64,000 bases of DNA from Vibrio coralliirubri (lineage in GTDB: Bacteria; Pseudomonadota; Gammaproteobacteria; Enterobacterales; Vibrionaceae): assembly GCF_024347375.1 (NCBI RefSeq), contig NZ_AP025471.1:1054001-1118000 (forward strand), written 5' to 3'. Both the position numbers and the translations under genes were made by a program. Below the pieces are notes generated by a model. It made no database searches and was not told the origin of the DNA. It saw only the letters and a program-made list of their open reading frames with translations. This document shows, one piece after another, positions 54,764 through 62,356 of this stretch. The first letter of the stretch is position 1; the number at the start of each line of letters is the position of its first letter.

Positions 54764-55990
54764 ATGCCTCAGAAAAAACACCGAAAAGGAACGCACCGCC
54801 AGTGCTCCCCCGAGACCACTTTCGAAAGAATATCCCCTTACTTCAAAGAGATGGGAATAACCCGCGTTGCAAACATCACTGGGCTGGATCATATCGGAAT
54901 TCCAGTCGTTACTGTCTGCAGACCTGACTCCTATGCAATTTCTGTTGCTCAAGGAAAAGGGTTGGACTTAATGTCAGCAAAAGTATCTGGCGCAATGGAA
55001 GCAATAGAGACTTACCACGCTGAGCACATCGAACTACCACTTAAATTAGCAAATTTTCATCAGCTTTCGAAAAAGTGTTCAGTTCTAAATATCGAGGCTT
55101 TACCCAAGTTGGCGTTTAGTCAATTCTCAGAACATGAACAACGTCTGTGGGTAGAAGGAACTGAGCTGTTTACTCAACAATCTACATATGTCCCTTATGA
55201 GGTTGTTCATTGCAACTATACGCTTCCATTGCCTACTGGCAGTGGCGCTTTTGTCATGAGTTCAAACGGCTTGGCTTCCGGCAACAGCATAGAAGAAGCG
55301 ATAGTACACGGCCTCTGCGAAACAATTGAACGCGATGCCTTAGCATTGTGGAGAGTAAAGCAACGACACCTAAGTGACCCGTACAACAACCAACTAGACC
55401 TCAATACCGTCGATGATGAGGATTGCCTGGCGATTATCGAACGATACCGTGTGGCTGGTATTGATGTTCAAGTTTGGGATATCACATCAGATATTGAACT
55501 TGCGAGTTTCTTCTGTCGAATCATCTCTGATTCACAGGAGCAAGGCCCTTCTTATCCAGCTTTCGGATCAGGCACTCACCCATGCAAGGCCATTAGCCTG
55601 TTAAGAGCGCTAACAGAAGCAGCGCAGACGCGTCTAACCATGATTTCGGGTTCGAGAGATGATATCGATGCCAATGCTTACCTAAGCCTAAATTCTAAGC
55701 AGAAGGAGCGAGCAACTAACATGAAACCTTGTTTGCTGAGAAACTTTAAAGATATCCACTCTTGGAACAATACGTGCTTTACGAAAGACATTGAACTCAT
55801 TTTAAGCAAACTAAATAAGGTCGGCCTTACTCAAGCAGCCTTCGTAAACCTAGAAAAAAGTGAATTTCGCATCCCTGTTGTACGTGTCATTGTTCCCGGA
55901 TTAGAAGGTATTGAAGAACTGCCAGGTTACGAGATGGGAGCACGAGCTTTAGCTGTCAAAGGCTCGTTAGTTGCGGGAGAATTAGCATGA
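54764..55990 (+). CDS. ycaO: YcaO-domain ATP-dependent amide-activating enzyme
   Basis: 408 residues, AAGGA 6 bases upstream. YcaO enzymes phosphorylate a backbone amide so that a side chain or sulfide can attack, giving azolines, amidines or thioamides. The ATP/Mg-binding elements are visible: SGAMEAIE (75-82), CETIERDA (185-192) and TEAAQTR (284-290). The C-terminus ends VKGSLVAGELA without the proline-rich end of azoline-forming YcaOs. Directly coupled (ATGA) to tfuA, the combination known for thioamide formation and in trifolitoxin clusters. No E1-like or ocin-ThiF partner is present, so leader recognition must come from another protein. Confidence 0.9.
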   Translation: MPQKKHRKGTHRQCSPETTFERISPYFKEMGITRVANITGLDHIGIPVVTVCRPDSYAISVAQGKGLDLMSAKVSGAMEAIETYHAEHIELPLKLANFHQLSKKCSVLNIEALPKLAFSQFSEHEQRLWVEGTELFTQQSTYVPYEVVHCNYTLPLPTGSGAFVMSSNGLASGNSIEEAIVHGLCETIERDALALWRVKQRHLSDPYNNQLDLNTVDDEDCLAIIERYRVAGIDVQVWDITSDIELASFFCRIISDSQEQGPSYPAFGSGTHPCKAISLLRALTEAAQTRLTMISGSRDDIDANAYLSLNSKQKERATNMKPCLLRNFKDIHSWNNTCFTKDIELILSKLNKVGLTQAAFVNLEKSEFRIPVVRVIVPGLEGIEELPGYEMGARALAVKGSLVAGELA

Positions 55991-57324
55991 GCATCATTAT
56001 TTTTTCCGGCCCGACTCTCTCCACGACTAACATTCAGAGCATTATAAACGCAGACTGTCGTCCCCCCGCCAAACAAGGAGACATTTATTTAGCCACATAC
56101 GACCAACCGAATGTGATCGTTTTAATTGATGGTTACTTCGAAAGCGTTCCTGCCGTCTGGCACAAAGAAATACTCTATGCCTTATCTTTAGGCATCAAAG
56201 TATATGGTTGTTCGAGCATGGGAGCACTGAGAGCGGCCGAACTAGCCCAGTTTGGGATGGAAGGTTCTGGTCGAGTATTCGAAGACTACATAAATGGAGT
56301 TTTGGAAGACGATGACGAGGTAGCTCTTGTTCATGGGCCCGAAGAACTGGGGTGCCCACACATCTCATCTCCTATGGTGAACATGCGTGCTACCCTAGAG
56401 CACGCCATCAAAAGTCGTATAATAAACCAACAAGAGTCAGCGCAAATTATAGAAGCATTAAAACAGCTTCACTACCCTAAACGAACTTTATCTAAGCTTT
56501 ATGAATATGCTCTGGATTTTTTTGGGGACGATAGGGCTCAGTCATTACGTAAATTTACAGAAAACAATTACATAGATATTAAAAAATGTGATGCTGTTAC
56601 TCTTCTAAAAAAACTTGCTGAACACCCAAAACTGCTGCTCCCACTCTCACCAAAAGTGAGACATCACTTTAAGCCAACGGATGCCTGGGAACGGTTAATT
56701 TCCCAATTGAACCACCAAAGAAAACTCTCAAACCATTCAATAACGAGCGAGGAGCTTCACCGAGAACTTAAGATCGATGGTTGCTTTTGGGAGCTAAAAC
56801 AACAGGCTATTTCCCGAAAAAGCGCATTGAGAACCGCCTCTTTCCATAATCCAAGCATTTCAGATGAGCATAAACGAAATGCCTTACTTGAAATGGCTCT
56901 TAGACAATCGGCCTATACAGACCAAGCCATAGATTTTAAGCACTTGGCTGACTGGTTAACATCACAACAGGTCAACAGTCACGACTTTGACGCTCTGGTT
57001 TCCCATGAATCTCTGCTCGCTTGGCTAAGTGGAAACCACCAGCATTTTGACGAAGAGCTGATCGACCTGTTGAAGCTCAATCAGCGCTATTCCGACTACC
57101 AAGCTCGGATCACATTTAAACGCGACACCCCTTTACTATCGCTGTCTGATCTCAATATCAATGAAGAACAGTTATGGAACTGGTTTTTTTCAGCCAAACA
57201 TCCAAATAGCCTAACGCAAAATCCAAACGACCTTTGGCCAAGACTTGGCTTTTCGTCCTATAGCGAGCTGGAACGCGCCGCCATCCAGGACTATCAATTT
57301 TATCTGCAATCAGGAAATCACTAA
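55987..57324 (+). CDS. tfuA: TfuA-like protein with long C-terminal extension
   Basis: 445 residues. Residues 1-220 are the TfuA core: IIFSGPTLS, VIVLIDGYFESVPAVWHKEI and YGCSSMGALRAAELAQFGM. TfuA partners of YcaO are thought to deliver sulfide or assist thioamidation. The remaining ~225 residues contain two helical blocks not usual in the short TfuA proteins I know, and may bind the precursor or the other cluster proteins. Four-base overlap with ycaO and one-base overlap (TAATG) with the next gene. Confidence 0.85.
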   Translation: MSIIIFSGPTLSTTNIQSIINADCRPPAKQGDIYLATYDQPNVIVLIDGYFESVPAVWHKEILYALSLGIKVYGCSSMGALRAAELAQFGMEGSGRVFEDYINGVLEDDDEVALVHGPEELGCPHISSPMVNMRATLEHAIKSRIINQQESAQIIEALKQLHYPKRTLSKLYEYALDFFGDDRAQSLRKFTENNYIDIKKCDAVTLLKKLAEHPKLLLPLSPKVRHHFKPTDAWERLISQLNHQRKLSNHSITSEELHRELKIDGCFWELKQQAISRKSALRTASFHNPSISDEHKRNALLEMALRQSAYTDQAIDFKHLADWLTSQQVNSHDFDALVSHESLLAWLSGNHQHFDEELIDLLKLNQRYSDYQARITFKRDTPLLSLSDLNINEEQLWNWFFSAKHPNSLTQNPNDLWPRLGFSSYSELERAAIQDYQFYLQSGNH

Positions 57325-57668
57325 TGAACTACGTAAATGCCCTAAACCTTATCGCGACCTTAAAGATCAAACGTGAACAAGAGAAAAAGTTCATCGAGTT
57401 ATCAAATATTATTTTTCCCCCACTCGCTCGTGAAACAGGTTGGAAGCTAACATCACTTTGGACTTCCAACGAACAAACTGACGAGATAACACACATCCAA
57501 AACCAATGGCAAACAAACGAAGAGACGACAGAACAAGTTGAAAGTATCCTTACACAAGCTATGGAAAATCTGACTCAGAGTATTGATGGTTACCAACAAC
57601 AACTCGAGATGCTAGACGAATTAATTATTGAGGAAACACTGCACTATGCCAACAGCTATACTATTTAA
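57324..57668 (+). CDS. Small acidic helical protein of the RiPP-like cluster
   Basis: 114 residues, start overlapping the tfuA stop by one base. It begins MNYVNALNLIATLKIKREQE and has a long acidic C-terminal helix (EQVESILTQAMENLTQSIDG). No cysteine, no signal peptide, no family recognised. Tight coupling argues for a stoichiometric partner of TfuA. It could also be an alternative precursor with a long leader, although no core-like tail is evident (ends YANSYTI). Confidence 0.65.
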   Translation: MNYVNALNLIATLKIKREQEKKFIELSNIIFPPLARETGWKLTSLWTSNEQTDEITHIQNQWQTNEETTEQVESILTQAMENLTQSIDGYQQQLEMLDELIIEETLHYANSYTI

Positions 57669-57709
57669 AGACAACGTCATCTAAAGTTTCATAAACAGTG
57701 AGAAAACTC

Positions 57710-58696
57710 ATGGCTTATCTAAGTAATCAACGATTTACGAACCCTATACACCTTAAAGCGTTTCACAAGTTTGGCCGGCTTTCATCATCATCCGTCAACA
57801 CCACTATCAATTTACCGGACGTTTCTCGAATACACGCTATCATAGAATTTCAGAAACATTGGTTTATCCGTGATATCAGTCAAAACGGGATCCGAATAAA
57901 TGGTCAGATGATAGAACCTAATCGACCTCAATTACTCAACGTCAATGATCAAATTTTGTTCTCAAGTGCACAAACAGACCCTTTTGTCGTAGAAAGTCTT
58001 GAGCCACCAAAAGACGTTTTATTACCAACGCAGCAAGAAGCTTACATAGAACCGGACCTAAAGCCTATCTATCTAGAGCACTATCATTTCTTGCCCAACG
58101 ACACGTCTCCTGAGTTAGTCGTCTTTTATGATCCGGCTAAACAGGAGTGGCAATGTGAGCACTTTGAGAACAACTTGTGCAGCAGCTTAAATGATGGTGA
58201 ACAGATTAAGTTTTCGGAAAAGACTTGGCAATTATTCAAAAGTGTTGAGGCTGAAGACACAGAAACAATGTGTCTTGCAAAGCAACCATCCAGTAATCTT
58301 TGCTATATCTTCAATATCAGTCTCGATGAAGAACTGACTGAACTCACCATCAGAGATGAACAAAGGTCAATCGACTGTCAGGCGCGAAGTCACCATTATT
58401 TGACAGCCTTGCTAGCACGATATAAAGCAGAAGATCTAAAAAACAATGTCGCAGAGCCCATGCAAGGTTGGCGAACCATAGAGCAACTAACGAAAGATCT
58501 GGGACTTGCAGAAACTCATATTAATATTCAGATATATAGAGCGCGTAAACAACTTTCGGAATTATTAGAACCAGAAGGTGTTTTAGTACCCAACCTTATC
58601 GAAAGAAAGCGAGGCAGAATTAGGTTAGCGATAAAAGATTATCAAATTATTAAAGGCAGTAAATTAGAAGTAGATTCGAGACACCTTGCAGCGTAA
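57710..58696 (+). CDS. FHA-domain protein with C-terminal winged-helix domain
   Basis: 328 residues from the ATG at 57710 (GAG 7 bases upstream); a GTG at 57698 is the alternative. The N-terminal FHA domain has GR (22-23), SRIH (39-42) and NG (59-60), the phosphothreonine-binding residues. The C-terminal domain (GWRTIEQLTKDLGLAETHIN, RARKQLSELL) resembles the winged helix of response-regulator-type activators. It would couple phosphorylation by the cluster kinase to transcription, possibly through the GTGTAAT motifs at each end. A terminator follows. Confidence 0.8.
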   Translation: MAYLSNQRFTNPIHLKAFHKFGRLSSSSVNTTINLPDVSRIHAIIEFQKHWFIRDISQNGIRINGQMIEPNRPQLLNVNDQILFSSAQTDPFVVESLEPPKDVLLPTQQEAYIEPDLKPIYLEHYHFLPNDTSPELVVFYDPAKQEWQCEHFENNLCSSLNDGEQIKFSEKTWQLFKSVEAEDTETMCLAKQPSSNLCYIFNISLDEELTELTIRDEQRSIDCQARSHHYLTALLARYKAEDLKNNVAEPMQGWRTIEQLTKDLGLAETHINIQIYRARKQLSELLEPEGVLVPNLIERKRGRIRLAIKDYQIIKGSKLEVDSRHLAA

Positions 58697-58743
58697 CCAG
58701 CAGAGCGAATAAGTAAACTGACAAACCTCCAGCAGACCCGGTA

Positions 58744-58774
58744 AGTAAACCAACAAAAAGCCTGTTGGTTTACT
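58744..58774 (+). terminator. Hairpin at the end of the RiPP-like operon
   Basis: 11-bp perfect stem AGTAAACCAAC / GTTGGTTTACT with a 9-base loop, 48 bases after the FHA gene. The following CACTTCATTT is only moderately T-rich. Confidence 0.7.
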
Positions 58775-59005
58775 CACTTCATTTCAAATTGTAATGGTCA
58801 ACACACAGCCTTTCAGCCCTGTAAGTGCATTAAACTAAATCTCATAAACCTAGGGCGCATTGACCTTGCTCGGTTAAATCTTGTTCAATATAAAAGCGTT
58901 TTAATTGCGTCGAGGGAGAAGTAGCCTAGTCGTTCTAACACAATCTCCCTTAGCAAAGAGCAAAAAGCTCCCTTTCCCCTCATTCGTATTTCGGCTCTTA
59001 CGCCA

Positions 59006-59035
59006 TGTAATAGTGTGTAATAGTGTGTAATAGAA
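59006..59035. repeat. Three tandem 10-bp repeats TGTAATAGTG
   Basis: TGTAATAGTG, TGTAATAGTG and TGTAATAGAA in direct, helically phased order. The GTGTAAT unit is shared with the inverted repeat at 47.26 kb. Likely cooperative binding site upstream of the lipoprotein/collagen-like pair. Confidence 0.65.
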
Positions 59036-59220
59036 CAAAGTTTCTTACTTAAGTATGTTAATAATTTGCGAGAACAGTATCGCCTTACTAGCTTAAACAC
59101 TCTTCAGCTGTAATGAAGCGATTCGTGAAAGTGAACTGCATCTCGTGAACCTTAAGAATTCACAGTACTGGATAACAAATTTTGCTCATGCATCATCCAG
59201 AAAAAGTTATGGAAAACACT

Positions 59221-59523
59221 ATGAGAATTTTCGTCAGTTACATTTTCATTTGCCTGGCTCTAGTTGGGTGTTCAGACCCAGAACAGACGCCAAATGAAGC
59301 TTCAGACTCAGAACAGACACAAAATGGCTCTTCATCAAGTGGAGAGCAGACACAAGGCACCCCATCACCAGAGGTCGTTTATTCTGTTCCAAAAACTGAA
59401 CAAGGTTTCGAGCCACCTAAACAAGTTGTTAGCTCTCCCTTATTTAAGCTTGTAAGTATCGCAAGCTCCGAAAAGCCTACCGCTGAACTTAGCTCCGTAA
59501 ATTACCAAGTTAGAGTTAAATAA
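59221..59523 (+). CDS. Small lipoprotein
   Basis: 100 residues from the ATG at 59221, chosen because it gives a compact lipoprotein signal ([17 protein letters not shown]) with lipobox LVGC. An ATG 39 bases upstream is less suitable. The mature part starts with a Ser/Glu/Gln-rich, low-complexity stretch repeating SEQTQN, then a Pro-rich segment. It is 17 bases ahead of the collagen-like gene and probably its envelope anchor or partner. No family recognised. Confidence 0.6.
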   Translation: MRIFVSYIFICLALVGCSDPEQTPNEASDSEQTQNGSSSSGEQTQGTPSPEVVYSVPKTEQGFEPPKQVVSSPLFKLVSIASSEKPTAELSSVNYQVRVK

Positions 59524-59540
59524 CTCCAATAGGATCTCTC

Positions 59541-61211
59541 ATGAAAAATATTAATATCCTACTAGCCACTTTATTTATTTCTTGCTCCACATATGCAGCG
59601 GAGTTTAATCATAATGGTGTTCTTTACGATGCAAACAGTGAAACAACCATTGATGCTACTTTGCCAGTTATGTTCTCTATCTATAAAAGTGATGGTCAAC
59701 TACTCTGGCAAAATGAAAAACTTGTCGAATTTATCGATGGTAATTATAGCGTCACCCTCGGTGAAAACTTGTCAATTGATATGTCTATTTTCGCAAACCC
59801 AGATTTGTACTTGGGGATCAATATCGACAACGATGGAGAAATGTCGCCAAAGTTAAAACTGTATACCACTCCACGGTCATACTATGCAGAAATGTCTAGC
59901 TCCGTAGTCGGTATTGCCAACTTATCTGAGCTTAAAGTTAACGGTGACATTGTTATCGATCAAGATGGCAAATGGGTTGGTGATATCGCTGGTTTAAAAG
60001 GCGACATCGGCCCGCAAGGCTTACAAGGTGAGACTGGGACAAACGGTGAAATCGGGCCTCAAGGTTTACAAGGTGAGACTGGGACAAACGGTGAAATCGG
60101 GCCTCAAGGTTTACAAGGTGAGACTGGCGCACAAGGCCCTAAAGGCGATATCGGGCCACAAGGCTTACAAGGTGCGACTGGCGCACAAGGCCCTAAAGGC
60201 GATACCGGACCACAAGGCTTACAAGGTGCGACTGGCGCACAAGGCGCACAAGGCGCACAAGGTACTACTGGCACACAAGGCCCTAAAGGCGATATCGGGC
60301 CACAAGGCATACAAGGTGATACCGGTGCGCAAGGACCCAAAGGCGATACCGGACCACAAGGCTTGCAAGGTGCGACTGGCGCACAAGGCCCTAAAGGCGA
60401 TACCGGACCTCAAGGCTTACAAGGTGCGACTGGCGCACAAGGCTTACAAGGTACTACTGGCGCACAAGGAGCCAAAGGCGATACAGGACCACAAGGCTTG
60501 CAAGGTGCGACTGGCGCACAAGGTCCTAAAGGCGATATCGGGCCACAAGGCTTACAAGGTACTACTGGCGCACAAGGAGCCAAAGGCGATACAGGACCAC
60601 AAGGCATACAAGGTGAGACTGGTGCGCAAGGGCCTAAAGGTGACGATGCCGCGGCTTTAGTGAACTACTTTACTCAATCCGAACTCGATAATGTCAATAG
60701 GGATACGACGCCAGATGGTACGTTGGTTTTCAATGCAGGCATATCTGCACTTCAGTTACTAATAAGTACGAACGAGCAATCGATTGGTACCTCAAACAAC
60801 GGTAACATGAGCGCTAGTAACTCTATCCGTTTCGCTCAAACGTTCACCTTAGATAGGAACGCTACGCTCTCAGCAATAAAGCTCATGGCGGGAGCTGAAA
60901 GTACAATAAACATTTCAATAGTACCAAAGGAAGATTTAGCAGCGCTTGAATCGTTAGCTTCAAACGTAACTATTAATGGCGGCTGGAATGAAATCAGCTT
61001 GCCAACAAAAAATCTAACTTCTGGGACCGAGTACCTGCTACTGTTTGAAAACTGTAGTTGCACATACGACAGCAACGACAATTATAATATGGGGCAAATC
61101 ATTGATAACCCAACAGATGGCTCTATCAACGATCCTGGAAGCAATAATTACGATTATACATTTACTCTAGTTTTTCAAGAAACAGCCAAAGTTTGGAGAA
61201 CGATCAATTAG
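59541..61211 (+). CDS. Secreted collagen-like repeat protein
   Basis: 556 residues, GGATCT-type site upstream. Signal peptide (ending AA, residue 19). The N-terminal domain to about residue 150 ([28 protein letters not shown]) is like those heading other bacterial collagen-like proteins. Residues 153-372 are uninterrupted Gly-X-Y triplets, built from an 18-residue unit ([18 protein letters not shown]). The C-terminal ~185 residues form a beta-rich domain with CSCTY. The repeat would fold as a triple helix outside the cell, as a stalk or adhesin. The tandem DNA units make the length likely to vary between strains. Confidence 0.88.
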   Translation: MKNINILLATLFISCSTYAAEFNHNGVLYDANSETTIDATLPVMFSIYKSDGQLLWQNEKLVEFIDGNYSVTLGENLSIDMSIFANPDLYLGINIDNDGEMSPKLKLYTTPRSYYAEMSSSVVGIANLSELKVNGDIVIDQDGKWVGDIAGLKGDIGPQGLQGETGTNGEIGPQGLQGETGTNGEIGPQGLQGETGAQGPKGDIGPQGLQGATGAQGPKGDTGPQGLQGATGAQGAQGAQGTTGTQGPKGDIGPQGIQGDTGAQGPKGDTGPQGLQGATGAQGPKGDTGPQGLQGATGAQGLQGTTGAQGAKGDTGPQGLQGATGAQGPKGDIGPQGLQGTTGAQGAKGDTGPQGIQGETGAQGPKGDDAAALVNYFTQSELDNVNRDTTPDGTLVFNAGISALQLLISTNEQSIGTSNNGNMSASNSIRFAQTFTLDRNATLSAIKLMAGAESTINISIVPKEDLAALESLASNVTINGGWNEISLPTKNLTSGTEYLLLFENCSCTYDSNDNYNMGQIIDNPTDGSINDPGSNNYDYTFTLVFQETAKVWRTIN

Positions 61212-61235
61212 GCTTTATTTAGAAACCTAGTCTCT

Positions 61236-61282
61236 GTGTTCCTGAGATAGCTCAACTCAATAGAGTCAGAACTCAGGAACAC
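61236..61282. repeat. 11-bp inverted repeat after the collagen-like gene
   Basis: GTGTTCCTGAG / CTCAGGAACAC with a 25-base loop, 25 bases past the stop. No T-run. It may be a factor-dependent terminator or an end of a lost element. Confidence 0.45.
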
Positions 61283-61756
61283 GACGTATACCATAGCTAA
61301 AGACATGACAACTCGTGAGAGACAAGCCAAAACTCAATCCGTACATTATGATTTAGGAAGTCCTAATTGGCCTTGTGTGCGGTGAATAATTGAAAACACA
61401 AGACATTTTGGGAACGCTTTCCGATTAATCTTTGTTTTCGCTCAGAGCCTACATGATCGATTCAAAACGCCCCTAATGGAAGAGGTTGGGGTGTTTCTAC
61501 ATTAACACCCAATCACTCTTATACAGGGCTTTTATGGACATTGTTGTTACTCCTGCTTTTAATGACTGTAGCTTTAGTGTTGTACAACAATACTAGAAGA
61601 GAGGTACGTCAACCTCTTCAAAGCCCACTTCCGCACGAATAAACGAAGAATGCTTAGCCGAAAAGTAATCTCCACAGCAATTCTCTCAGGAAATGGTGAT
61701 ATAGCCTTATACTATTCTAAATAGTGAGTGTCAGAGAAAGGCTCACTCGATTCAGG

Positions 61757-62270
61757 TTGAATTGCGCAACAAAGCCGTTCTATCGGACCTAAGTTCGAAC
61801 ACTAGAGCGGTAAGTATTGAAGTTCAAGATTGAGCACCTTAGCTGTATCTTTCACCAACCCGGTTCGATGAGAGGCCGCTCCATCTAAGATTAGGTGTAC
61901 CTTTTGCTCTAGTGGATAGTGCTCTGTCTTTAGTTTCCAGACAAAAAGCTCGCTGCATCTCTGGGCAAAACTTATGAGGTCCCTTAGGCTTGTTGTATGA
62001 GAATCCATTGTGGTGTAGTCACTTATTCATACCCATTACTCTGTAGCGAATAGCAAATTCGGCTTCTATATAAGCAATAATTTGGTGAGTATGAAAGTAA
62101 GTCTGTTCAGCCAAATGCTCAATAATCGGAATGGTTTGAACAGCAGACATTCTGCTCTGGCTACCACCGTTTTCAGGCTTTAACTTCTCAAACTGGAGAT
62201 AATCGTTGATATGACGTGCAACCGCAGTGTCATGAATACGAAACGCCTGGGAAATAATTGCTTTGATATA
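61757..62270 (-). mobile_element. Decayed IS630-family element next to an IS903-group end
   Basis: GTTGAATTGCGCAACAAAGCC ends at 61776 and is a diverged IS903-group end. From 62270 down to 61800 the minus strand encodes pieces of an IS630-type transposase. First comes YRVMGMNKWLHHNGFSYNKP with a stop in place of W, then in another frame YPLEQKVHLILDGAASHRTG with the DDE-region DGA..H motif and QYLPL. The middle is deleted. A 68-codon frame at 61802-62008 is part of this relic, not a gene. Confidence 0.7.
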
Positions 62271-62290
62271 AAATACGCTCTAAATAGTGA

Positions 62291-62313
62291 AACGCCGCAA
62301 TGAAAGCGGCGTT
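62291..62313 (-). terminator. Terminator hairpin downstream of the amidohydrolase
   Basis: 8-bp stem AACGCCGC / GCGGCGTT with a 7-base loop, 44 bases past the minus-strand stop codon. Each side has a short T-run, so it may act in both directions. Confidence 0.65.
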
Positions 62314-62356
62314 TTGGTCTTGCAATGATTGTAGCCAACACGATTTAACTGAAAAT

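Noticed and set aside
57324..57668. The 114-residue cluster protein as the RiPP precursor
   Set aside because: It has no short variable core-like tail and is acidic and helical throughout; a partner role is more likely, though not excluded.
58885..59100. 71-codon minus-strand frame
   Set aside because: It crosses the GTGTAAT repeats, lacks a ribosome site and shows no family pattern.
60000..60650. Repeat array that could be taken for CRISPR or a satellite, and long frames on both strands within it
   Set aside because: The period is a multiple of 9 nt and encodes Gly-X-Y triplets in the collagen-like gene; the other frames are shadows of the repeat.
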